DNA of 28,434 bases from Dehalococcoidia bacterium (GTDB lineage: Bacteria; Chloroflexota; Dehalococcoidia; UBA2979): assembly GCA_023228765.1 (NCBI GenBank), contig JALOAM010000021.1, positions 1 through 28,434 on the forward strand, read 5' to 3'. Below the pieces are notes generated by a model. The model had not been told where the DNA came from. It did not search any database and saw nothing but the letters and a program-made list of their open reading frames with translations. Position 1 is the first letter of the stretch; each line of letters begins with the position of its first letter. The position numbers and the translations under genes were made by a program. Shown here in pieces: positions 16,426 to 23,732 of this stretch.

Positions 16426-16911
16426 CTAGCGGTTCTCCTTCGCGTGCAGGAGCAGCACCGGGACGCCGTCGAGGTGACGCAGGACGTGGTCGGCGACGGA
16501 GCCGAGCACCGTGCGGCGGAAGCCCGAGCGTCCGTGGGTGCCCATCAGCACAACGTCGTGGTTGCCTTCCTCCACCGTGCGGACGATCCGGTCGCCGGGT
16601 AGTCCGGTCAGCACTGCTGTCTGAACGTGACGCAGGCCGGCCGCTTCGAGAACTCGACGGGCCTCCTGGAGGTGCTGCTCGGCTGCTTCCCGTTGTCCTC
16701 GCACGATGGAGTCGGCGATCTCCGGGTCGTATGCGGCGCCCATCCCGAACTCGAAGCCGGCGGGCGTGGTGCGGGCGAAGACCTGGGAGACGTCGTCGAT
16801 GACTTCGACCACGAGGACCAGGCCGTCCGAGTCGACTACCTGCGAGACATGCTCGAGGACCGCGGACGCGACGTTCGATCCGTCGGTGGCGACCAGCGCG
16901 TTGCGATACAT
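16426..16911 (-). CDS. Universal stress protein (UspA family)
   Basis: The 161-residue protein starts MYRNALVATDGSNVASAVL, with Asp10 in the usual place. It carries the ATP-binding signature G124-x2-G127-x9-G137-Ser138 in GTHGRSGFRR...LGS, so it is likely the nucleotide-binding subtype. The central insertion (about 45-70) is somewhat longer than in short UspA proteins. It is a single domain. It lies about 140 bases upstream of the cyclic-diphosphoglycerate synthetase family gene on the same strand and may be co-transcribed with it. Confidence 0.85.
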   Translation of the reverse strand: MYRNALVATDGSNVASAVLEHVSQVVDSDGLVLVVEVIDDVSQVFARTTPAGFEFGMGAAYDPEIADSIVRGQREAAEQHLQEARRVLEAAGLRHVQTAVLTGLPGDRIVRTVEEGNHDVVLMGTHGRSGFRRTVLGSVADHVLRHLDGVPVLLLHAKENR

Positions 16912-17048
16912 CCCCTGCCTCCTCGCATCAACACGAATGCTTCATGCAGCATGTTCGCGTCGCGCCCGCGATCATGGCACGGGCGGACGGACCCGCGTCG
17001 ACGGGACCTTGGTCCTGCCCGTCCTTGCTGTGGCCAACGGGCCGAGGG

Positions 17049-17312
17049 CTACCGCTTCGGGTGGCCGTGCTCCTGGCGGTAGGACGCGTCCACGTGTTGC
17101 TGGTTGCCGAGCGGGTCCGAGGAGGATACCGCCGACCCTGGCGGCGGGTCGTGCGGTTCGCCTGGCGCGACGTGGAACATCTCCTCCGCCACGGGCGACC
17201 TCCGCCCCGGCAGGAACGGGAATGCCCGGGTCGCGAGGTTGGCGCGGCGGATGACGCCACCCACTACCCATGCGAGGGCAGCTCCACCGATCAGCCACTT
17301 CAGCGTGCGCAT
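17049..17312 (-). CDS. Small membrane-anchored hypothetical protein
   Basis: The 87-residue protein has one N-terminal hydrophobic segment (about 5-21, LKWLIGGAALAWVVGGV) followed by a basic patch and a long polar, proline-rich tail. A strong ribosome binding site (GGAGGCAAGCG before ATG 17312) supports it as a real gene. No family is recognised. It lies downstream of the DtxR gene on the same strand with a 43-base gap and could belong to its transcript. Confidence 0.5.
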   Translation of the reverse strand: MRTLKWLIGGAALAWVVGGVIRRANLATRAFPFLPGRRSPVAEEMFHVAPGEPHDPPPGSAVSSSDPLGNQQHVDASYRQEHGHPKR

Positions 17313-17355
17313 CGCTTGCCTCCACTCAACGTGCGGTGTCCGTCGTCGACAGCGG

Positions 17356-18066
17356 TCAGGCGGTGGCGCCTCGCTTCCTCGTCGCCCGCTCCTCGGCGCG
17401 TGGGGTGGGCTGGATCCAGACGCGGCGGGCGGCCGGGTAGCCCATCGTCACGACCGACTCGGCGAGGGCGACTTCGACGACGCCGAGCGGGCGCTGGTGC
17501 CGCTCGACCTGCACGATGGCGCCCGGACGCATGCCCACGTCGTCGAAGAAGCGCAGGAGGTCTTCGTCTTCCTCGAAGACGCGTTCGACCGTGGCCGGCT
17601 CGCCGGCGTCGAGGTCTGCGAGCGTCTGGCGCGACATGGTGGTGGTGGTGGAGACCCCGGGGATGGGGTAGCCGAACGGCGAGAGCTGTGGATCGCCGAG
17701 GTGAGCGCGGACCAGGGGCTCCGTGATCTCCGAGAGGGCGTGCTCCAGCAGGTGTGCTTCCTCGTAGGCGCGCCACCACTCGAGGCCGAGCGTGTCGACG
17801 AGCAGGCACTCGGCGAGGCGGTGGCGGCGGATCATCTCCTCGGCGCGGGTGAACCCCTGCCCCGTGAGCGTGATCCGCTTCTGCGAGTCGATCTCGATCA
17901 GCTGGTCGCGCTGCAGGCGGCGCAGCATCCCCGAGATTGAGGGCTGCGTGACCTCCAGCCGCTCCGCGAGACGCGCGGCAATGACCTCCGACTGCTCGTC
18001 GTGGTGGATGCGATAGATCGCGGTCAGGGCGTCGTCCGACGCCACGTTCGTCACCTGGGCTGGCAT
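17356..18066 (-). CDS. DtxR-family metal-dependent transcriptional regulator
   Basis: The 236-residue protein has three parts: a winged helix (about 10-75; LTAIYRIHHDEQSEVIAARL, recognition helix VTQPSISGMLRRL), a metal-binding dimerisation domain (RRHRLAECLLVDTLGLE, then EEAHLLEHALSE), and a C-terminal FeoA/SH3-like domain ending near 215. His105 stands where DtxR/IdeR have Cys102; Glu108-His109 match the conserved EH pair. Regulators of this family repress iron or manganese genes when metal is bound. ATG 18066 is preceded by AGGGG. The target genes are not evident, although the copper/iron-rich nos island next to it is suggestive. Confidence 0.85.
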   Translation of the reverse strand: MPAQVTNVASDDALTAIYRIHHDEQSEVIAARLAERLEVTQPSISGMLRRLQRDQLIEIDSQKRITLTGQGFTRAEEMIRRHRLAECLLVDTLGLEWWRAYEEAHLLEHALSEITEPLVRAHLGDPQLSPFGYPIPGVSTTTTMSRQTLADLDAGEPATVERVFEEDEDLLRFFDDVGMRPGAIVQVERHQRPLGVVEVALAESVVTMGYPAARRVWIQPTPRAEERATRKRGATA

Positions 18067-18150
18067 GTGGTCGACCCCTACTCCCCCGATGGGCTTCGAA
18101 GCGTGGAGACCTGGCAGCAGTTCGATGATGTCCAGTAACGCTGCTTGCGG

Positions 18151-18696
18151 CTAGCGACGGGCCTTTCCGGCAGCCGGCTTTCGGCGGGTTGCCGGCCGGG
18201 GCGGCGCGCTGCCTCCACGTACGCCCTCGCGAGGTGTCGGGATCGCGTGGCCAGAGGGGACGTTGTACGCCCCTTCCTCGATCGCGGCATCGACGGCCGC
18301 GAGGTCCCGGAACGTCGTGATGCGCAACTCGTTCGCAAGGGCGCCCTGCGCTCGCGTCCACGGCTCATGCATCGGGCACGCGTCCGTCCAGTCACACGGG
18401 CCCCCGCGGAGCATGCAGGAGGTGCCCTCCAGCGCGCCCTCGGCTGCCTCGACGACGTCGAACAGGGAGACCTCGGCGGGGTCGCGTGCGAGCGCATACC
18501 CACCGTCCGGGCCCGCCATCGCGACGAGCAACCGGTGCCGCACGAGGTTCGCGAGGATCTGCGGGAGGTAGCGCTCCGGGATGTCCATCTCGGCCGCGAT
18601 CTCTCGAGACTTGCGGCGCCCATTCCCGTAGTGACGGGCCAGGTTCAGGACCGCACGCACGGAGTAGTCGCCCTTCCTTCCCAGAGTTACTTGCAT
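18151..18696 (-). CDS. Rrf2-family Fe-S regulator (NsrR/IscR-like)
   Basis: The 181-residue regulator has the Rrf2 N-terminal winged helix (RKGDYSVRAVLNLARHYGN, then ERYLPQILANLVRHRLLVA) and the Rrf2 wing GPDGGYALARDPAEVSLFDV. The loop carries Cys94, Cys101 and Cys107 (C-x6-C-x5-C), close to the cluster-binding spacing in NsrR (NO) and IscR (Fe-S). The C-terminal 35 residues are a basic, proline-rich tail. ATG 18696 follows GGAG. It is divergent from the DUF542-DUF2249 gene, a target class regulated by NsrR elsewhere. NO or Fe-S sensing is likely; which one is not settled by sequence. Confidence 0.8.
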   Translation of the reverse strand: MQVTLGRKGDYSVRAVLNLARHYGNGRRKSREIAAEMDIPERYLPQILANLVRHRLLVAMAGPDGGYALARDPAEVSLFDVVEAAEGALEGTSCMLRGGPCDWTDACPMHEPWTRAQGALANELRITTFRDLAAVDAAIEEGAYNVPSGHAIPTPREGVRGGSAPPRPATRRKPAAGKARR

Positions 18697-18875
18697 CTCG
18701 ACTCCTTAACGATGAGTGAGTCGCTGATAGTTGGAGGATACGAAGGTCCCCTGACCGCGTCCACCGTAGGGCGCGGAGTCCCGCCCGCGCTGCGACCTTC
18801 GTCCCTGTCCAGCGTGACGTGTCCGGGCGGACGATGGCCCTGTTGGCGGTCGTACTGTCGCGATTGGAAGAAGCC
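18697..18875. promoter_or_regulatory. Divergent promoter region of the Rrf2 and DUF542 genes
   Basis: A dyad CGACTC-13 bases-GAGTCG (18699-18723) lies right at the Rrf2 start and could be its own operator. CTTAACG occurs inside it (18705-18711) and again in the nos promoter region on the coding strand. No convincing -10/-35 pair was identified. Confidence 0.35.
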
Positions 18876-19304
18876 ATGAAGATCGAACAACGCACCATCG
18901 CGGACATCCTGCTGCGATGGCCGGAGGCCACCGCTGTCCTGGAAGCCCGCGGGCTCGACACCTGCTGCGGCGGCATCCACACGCTGGAGGAAGCCGCGGA
19001 CGCGCACACCATCCCGGTCGGCGACGTCGTGGAGGCGCTGCGTGCCGTGGGCGTCGTGGAGGAGTCCGAGGACGGCGCGGTGCCGGTCCTGGACGTACGC
19101 GCGCTGCCGCACGGTGAACGCCATCCTCGGATCTTCGGGCTGTTCCGGTCGCTGCCGGTCGGTGGCGCGTTCCTCCTGGTCAACGACCACGACCCGAAGC
19201 CGCTCTACTACCAGTTCCAGGCCGAACTGCCGGGCCACGTGAGCTGGGAACCGCAGGAGGAGGGCCCAGAGCGCTGGGTCGTCCGCATCGGCCGGAACGC
19301 CTGA
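18876..19304 (+). CDS. DUF542 (ScdA N-terminal)-DUF2249 fusion protein
   Basis: The 142-residue protein joins two small domains. Residues 1-60 match the ScdA/RIC N-terminal domain (TIADILLRWPEATAVLEARG then LDTCCGG, Cys30-Cys31). Residues 70-140 match DUF2249 (LDVRALPHGERHPRIFGLF, LVNDHDPKPLYYQF, EGPERWVVRIGR). RIC/ScdA proteins take part in repair of NO- or peroxide-damaged iron centres, but the hemerythrin part of ScdA is absent here. Expression is divergent from the Rrf2 gene. ATG 18876 follows GGAAG. A role in the NO response of the denitrification island is a reasonable inference. Confidence 0.8.
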   Translation: MKIEQRTIADILLRWPEATAVLEARGLDTCCGGIHTLEEAADAHTIPVGDVVEALRAVGVVEESEDGAVPVLDVRALPHGERHPRIFGLFRSLPVGGAFLLVNDHDPKPLYYQFQAELPGHVSWEPQEEGPERWVVRIGRNA

Positions 19305-19326
19305 GCCTCGCGCCCGGTCCGATGCC

Positions 19327-19356
19327 AGAAGGGGCGGCCAAGCGGCCGCCCCTTCT
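19327..19356. terminator. Strong bidirectional hairpin between DUF542-DUF2249 and nosY
   Basis: A perfect 13-base stem (AGAAGGGGCGGCC with its reverse complement) closes a four-base loop. It lies between convergent genes, 22 bases after the plus-strand stop and 40 bases past the nosY stop. No T-run follows, but position and stability make it the likely shared terminator. Confidence 0.75.
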
Positions 19357-19396
19357 GCGTGCGCGGGCAGCATCACGTGCGCGTGGTCCGCGGACA

Positions 19397-20215
19397 TCAC
19401 GCGTCCTGCTTCCGGAAGATTGCCGCGGCGGCGGTCAGCGGCACGCCCGCCCACGCGAGGAGCGCGACGCCGAGGATGACCGCGCTGAGCGCGGGGCCGA
19501 ACTCGACGTAGAGGTACGCCCCCAGCGGCCCGAGGACGTGGAGGTCCGGCTCCAGGCTGAGGACCGCGAGGATGCGCACGGTCTCCACGGGGTTCAGCAA
19601 CGTGCTGACCAGCAGCATCTCCCCGGACGATGCGACCGACAGCGCGAAGCCGATCGCGACGAGGTTGTAGAACAGCACGAGCGCGAACCAGGTCAGCACC
19701 GCGATCGCGAGCGCCTTCGAGCGGCCCTCGGAGAGCACTGAGATCAGCATGCCGATGCTGAGCATGGCGCTGGCCAGCGCCCCCGAGAGCACCACGAACA
19801 GCAGGTAGTGGCCGAAGTCCGTGACCGGGCTGACGAGCGCGACCAACAGGCCCGCCGCTCCGAAGCCCAGCACCACCGCCGCCCACACCGCGACGGTGAG
19901 GCCGAGGTACTTCCCGATCAGCAGGTCGGCGGACGAGAGCGGCTGGGAGAGCAACGTCCCCAGCGTCCCTCGGTCACGCTCGCCGGCGATCGCGCTCGCG
20001 CCGAGGATCAACGCGAGCAGCGGGACGAGCAGCAGGCACAGGTTGATGAGGCTCGCCGTGGTGCGGTTGAACCCCTGCGCACCCACGCTCCCCTGCTCTT
20101 GCACCACGGCGAGCGCGAGGGCGACGAGGGCGAACGTGAGCGCGAACGCGACCAGCCAGCGGCTGCGCACGGCGTCGCGCAGCTCCTTCCCAAAGATGGC
20201 CATGGTGGCGGTCAT
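19397..20215 (-). CDS. nosY: NosY, ABC transporter permease
   Basis: The 272-residue membrane protein has about six helices. It starts MTATMAIFGKELRDAVRSRW, then LINLCLLLVPLLALILGASA and GERDRGTLGTLLSQPLSS, the conserved block of NosY-type ABC permeases. With NosF it forms the transporter that acts with NosD in maturing the CuZ centre of nitrous oxide reductase. ATG 20215 overlaps the nosF stop (ATGA), so translation is coupled; a longer frame to 20350 would overlap nosF deeply and is rejected. It is the last gene of the operon. Confidence 0.85.
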   Translation of the reverse strand: MTATMAIFGKELRDAVRSRWLVAFALTFALVALALAVVQEQGSVGAQGFNRTTASLINLCLLLVPLLALILGASAIAGERDRGTLGTLLSQPLSSADLLIGKYLGLTVAVWAAVVLGFGAAGLLVALVSPVTDFGHYLLFVVLSGALASAMLSIGMLISVLSEGRSKALAIAVLTWFALVLFYNLVAIGFALSVASSGEMLLVSTLLNPVETVRILAVLSLEPDLHVLGPLGAYLYVEFGPALSAVILGVALLAWAGVPLTAAAAIFRKQDA

Positions 20216-21105
20216 GACTGGCCTCCCGTCCCATCCGTGCTTGCAGTGGTCGCTTCCTCGACCCGGAAGTCGAGGATCACGATCCCGTTCTCGAGCAGCG
20301 TCTCGAACACCTTGGTCTTGCCATCGGTCGGGCAGGTGACTGAGATCCACTCGCCGCTGCGGGCGACCTCGTGGCCGGCGGCGTGCTGGATCAGCGGGAT
20401 GGCGTCGTCCGTGTGCCCGTTCAGCCGCAGGAACAGGCGGCTCCGGACAGCGTTGGACACAACGAAGTCCGCCGAGGGGCCGTGGAACGTCACCCGGCCA
20501 CGGTCCAGGACGAGCACCTCGTCCGCGGTCGCGGGGACGTCCTCCAGCCAGTGAGTGGAGAGCAGGACGGACTTGCCGCGCGCCCGCTGCGCCCGGATGA
20601 AGTCGCGCAGCTCCAGGCGTGCCGCCACGTCGAGGCCGGTCCCCGGCTCGTCGAGGACGTAGAGCGCCGGGTCGCCGAGCTGGGCGACGGCCAGGCCGAG
20701 CCGCTGGCGCATGCCTCCGGACAGCGCGCCCACCAGCTTCTCGGCGTGCTCACCAAGGCCGACGTGCTCGACGGCCTCGCGCGCGGCTTCCTCGGGCGCC
20801 CCTCGGAGCCGCGCGTAGAAGATCGCGGTCTCGCGCACGCTGAGGTCCTGGTGGAACGCCGGGTTCTGCGCGAGGTACCCGATCCGCCGTCGCGCTCCTC
20901 GGCCGTCGCGGGCGACGTCGATGCCGTCGACCAGGATCTGCCCGTCGAACCGCATGAGTCCGACGATGCTCTTGATCAGCGTCGACTTCCCCGCTCCGTT
21001 GGCACCCACCACCGCGAGGACACGACCGGCGTCGAGGTCGAACGTCGCGCCGTTGAGCGCCAGCGTGCTCCCGTACCGCTTCGTGACGGCTCGTGCGGAC
21101 AGCAT
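20212..21105 (-). CDS. nosF: NosF, ABC transporter ATP-binding protein
   Basis: The 297-residue ATPase shows Walker A (GANGAGKST), a Q-loop (YLAQNPAFH), the signature ALSGGMRQRLGLA, Walker B (LYVLDEPGTGLD) and an H-loop (STHWLEDV). The C-terminal 80 residues form a small extra domain. In the Nos system it powers NosY and NosD in assembling the CuZ copper-sulfide centre. ATG 21105 follows GGGGTGGTG and sits one base after the nosD stop. A start at 21177 would overlap nosD and is unlikely. Confidence 0.85.
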   Translation of the reverse strand: MLSARAVTKRYGSTLALNGATFDLDAGRVLAVVGANGAGKSTLIKSIVGLMRFDGQILVDGIDVARDGRGARRRIGYLAQNPAFHQDLSVRETAIFYARLRGAPEEAAREAVEHVGLGEHAEKLVGALSGGMRQRLGLAVAQLGDPALYVLDEPGTGLDVAARLELRDFIRAQRARGKSVLLSTHWLEDVPATADEVLVLDRGRVTFHGPSADFVVSNAVRSRLFLRLNGHTDDAIPLIQHAAGHEVARSGEWISVTCPTDGKTKVFETLLENGIVILDFRVEEATTASTDGTGGQS

Positions 21106-21106
21106 G

Positions 21107-23191
21107 TCACCACCCCGTTCCAGGTCGTCGCCGGCCGGCCAGGAAGACGGTCCCAGCGCCGAGGGCCAGCGCAGCACTCGCGAGGGCCGGTATGACGGCG
21201 GCCCCGGCGGCCGCCGCGGGATCCGTGAAGTCCACGATGGGGGACATCAGCGGGTACTCGTCCACCACGCGCGGTTCGACGCGGTAGACCGGGAACCACC
21301 GAGCGGCGAGCTCCAGCGCGGCGCGGGCTGGTGTGAAGGCGTACGCGCGCAGCGCGTCGTTCCGGCGCAGGAGGTCGTCGTAGGCGCCCTCGTAGCGGTA
21401 CGAGAGGTCACCGATGCCGTCGCCGTCCGCGTCGAAGCCCTGGTATTCGTCCCAGTAGTTGCCGCGTCCGTCCACGGACCAGGCGTTGCGGTGCTCCAGG
21501 CTCCCGCCCTGTGTCTCCACCTGCTGCAGGTTGCCGATGAAGCTGTTCTCGACGAACTCGGCGTCCGCGGTGCTGAACAGCTCGAGCGCGACCTGGTTGC
21601 CCGCGATCAGATTGCGGTGGACGCGGAGGAATGCGCCCGGGGCGCGCGGCGCACCCTCCATCGTGATCCCGAGGCGGTTGTCGCGGATGTGGTTGCCGCG
21701 GATCTCGATATCGTCCATGTCCTTCAGCAGCAGTCCGTACCCCGAGGCGGGCGAGCGGCTGCCACTGAACTCGTTGTCGATCACCTGCATTCCGCGGGAG
21801 TACATCAGGCTCGCGCCCGCGACGTTGTCCCGGAAGGTGTTTCCTTCCACGACGAGGTCGGCGGCGTACATCGTGTGGAGCCCGTAGCGCAGGTCCACGA
21901 CGGTGTTGCCCTGGACGCGGGTGTCCTCCGCGAAGCCGAGGAAGATGCCGTCCTTCGCCTCGTGGAGCGTGTTCCCGCTGATGAGGTTGTCCGTGCTGTA
22001 CCAGAGGTAGATCGCGTGTCCTCGGCGCTCCGGGGATAGGTCGGTCACGCTGCTCACGTCGTTGCCGCGCACCACGTGGCCGTTGCTGGTGTGCAGCGAG
22101 ATGCCGTAGAGGACGTCCTCCAGGCGGTTGTCCTCGATCGTGGCCCGGTCGGCGAGGACGCGGATGCCGGTGGGCTCCTCCGAGACGCTGCGGCCCGAGT
22201 GACGGACGGTGAACCCACGCACCGTGACGCCCTCGGCGGTGACGCGCACGACGTCTCCGCTCCCGTCCCCGTCGAGGATCGCCCCGCCCTGGCCGTCGAG
22301 CACGACCGACTTGTCGATGACGACCGACCCGTGGTGGACGCCCGCCGGCACGACGATGGTGTCCCCCGGTGCCGCCGAGGCGATGGCGTCGGCGATCGAG
22401 AACGGCTCCTCTGCCGCCATCGCCGATCCTCGTGGGAGCGCGAGGGCGACCGAGGTGGCGAGGACGACGCCCAGCACGGCGGCGGTCGTCGTGCCGGTGT
22501 TCGCCCAGCTCTCACGCACGAAGCGGACGGCGGAGGGGCCGAAGGCGAGCAGGAGTCCGGCGGCGATGAGCAGCCACGATCCCACCGAGATCATCGTGTC
22601 CGTGTGGAAGTTGATGACGGTGGTGGAGCCCAGCACCTTCGGCGTGAACGGGTCGAGCCGGAACGGCGCGCTGGGGTCCAGGTCGTGCCCGTAGCGGTAG
22701 AGCCACCACTGGAGGTCCACCAGCAGGCCCAGCGGAATCGACCAGACCGCCGCGGCGAGCAGCAACTGCCACCGGCGCCGCCTCGCGAGCACCGCCCCGG
22801 CGAGGAGCGCGATGGTGAGGCCGGCGATGATGAACGGGAACAGGCGCAGCTCGAACAGCGTGTCCGGGTCGATCGGCTTGATGCCCACGTAGTGGTTGAG
22901 CGCATTGACCTCGGACAGGTCGCCGTCCAGCCGCGTGCCGTATGCGTCCAGCCTCAGGCCGGCCGGGTACTGCGGGGCGCGGAGCTTCATCTGCCACAGC
23001 GGGAGGAACGCCGCCGCCACGACGGCGAGCGCCGCGATGACCGCGCATGCCGCCCAGAGCCGGTCGATCCTCGGAGCGTCAGGGACGCTGGAGGTGTCCG
23101 GGGCTTCCGGGTGATCCGACCGGTCCGGCTCGTGCCGCTCCCTGGTCTCCTGCCGCGACGCCGCCATGGGGCGTGACCGTGTGGCCGTCAT
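21107..23191 (-). CDS. nosD: NosD with N-terminal membrane-domain fusion
   Basis: NosD is the periplasmic beta-helix protein that with NosFY matures NosZ. Here residues 262-650 form the repeated beta-helix (repeats such as TIEDNRLEDVLYGISL and LVVEGNTFRDN), and residues about 655-685 are a C-terminal anchor, as usual. Ahead of this lie about 255 extra residues: helices at about 45-66, 117-137, 143-161 and 202-220, with NHYVGIKPI at 99-107, then a signal-like helix (236-256, ending AMAAEE). The internal signal-like helix suggests that two genes, a small membrane protein and a standard nosD, have fused. ATG 23191 overlaps the nosL stop. No stop codon separates the parts. Confidence 0.85.
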   Translation of the reverse strand: MTATRSRPMAASRQETRERHEPDRSDHPEAPDTSSVPDAPRIDRLWAACAVIAALAVVAAAFLPLWQMKLRAPQYPAGLRLDAYGTRLDGDLSEVNALNHYVGIKPIDPDTLFELRLFPFIIAGLTIALLAGAVLARRRRWQLLLAAAVWSIPLGLLVDLQWWLYRYGHDLDPSAPFRLDPFTPKVLGSTTVINFHTDTMISVGSWLLIAAGLLLAFGPSAVRFVRESWANTGTTTAAVLGVVLATSVALALPRGSAMAAEEPFSIADAIASAAPGDTIVVPAGVHHGSVVIDKSVVLDGQGGAILDGDGSGDVVRVTAEGVTVRGFTVRHSGRSVSEEPTGIRVLADRATIEDNRLEDVLYGISLHTSNGHVVRGNDVSSVTDLSPERRGHAIYLWYSTDNLISGNTLHEAKDGIFLGFAEDTRVQGNTVVDLRYGLHTMYAADLVVEGNTFRDNVAGASLMYSRGMQVIDNEFSGSRSPASGYGLLLKDMDDIEIRGNHIRDNRLGITMEGAPRAPGAFLRVHRNLIAGNQVALELFSTADAEFVENSFIGNLQQVETQGGSLEHRNAWSVDGRGNYWDEYQGFDADGDGIGDLSYRYEGAYDDLLRRNDALRAYAFTPARAALELAARWFPVYRVEPRVVDEYPLMSPIVDFTDPAAAAGAAVIPALASAALALGAGTVFLAGRRRPGTGW

Positions 23192-23676
23192 GAGTGGTGG
23201 TCCTCTCGAAGCTCGCCGGGCAGGTCGTGCCAGCGGTGAAGCCGGCCGGTGACCTCCTCTGCGATCTGGTCCGCGCCGAGGCGCGTGGCGCTCGCGGCGA
23301 GTCCGTACGCCATCGGGCTGCGGATGCCGTCCGAGCGCACGTAGAAGGCGTCTTCCGCGGCGATCCAGTCGCCGGTCTCGTACTCGGTCACAAAGAAGCG
23401 GGCGCTCGCGGACGGCGGAGCAGTCTCGATCGCCCCGACCATGCAGCCGATGTCGTCGAAGTGCGCTTCGTCGCCCGAGTCGATCCAGGCAGCGACGAAG
23501 CGGACGTCGTCGATCAACATGCCGCAGTGGGCGCAGGACTCCTGGCCGAACCGCACGCTGGGGAGCCGGTCCGCCTCGGAGTCCTCGCCGTCCAGCAGGG
23601 CGGGCGCGGCCACGAACGCCAGCCCCAGTGCGCCGGCCGTGCCGGCCCCGATCAGAAACTGCCTGCGAGTCACCAT
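23188..23676 (-). CDS. nosL: NosL, copper chaperone for nitrous oxide reductase
   Basis: The 162-residue protein has the NosL copper-binding motif SCAHCGM (Cys48, Cys51, Met53), then AHFDDIGCM and SPMAYGLAA, which holds the second conserved Met. NosL delivers Cu(I) for the NosZ sites. The N terminus TRRQFLIGAGTAGALG is a Tat-type signal, and no lipobox cysteine follows; most NosL proteins are lipoproteins. It lies 56 bases after nosZ, and its stop overlaps the nosD start. Confidence 0.85.
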   Translation of the reverse strand: MVTRRQFLIGAGTAGALGLAFVAAPALLDGEDSEADRLPSVRFGQESCAHCGMLIDDVRFVAAWIDSGDEAHFDDIGCMVGAIETAPPSASARFFVTEYETGDWIAAEDAFYVRSDGIRSPMAYGLAASATRLGADQIAEEVTGRLHRWHDLPGELREDHHS

Positions 23677-23732
23677 CGTCGTGGCCTTCCGGTCCGCACC
23701 GGCGAGGCCGTCCTCGCCGGTGCGTTGGTCCT

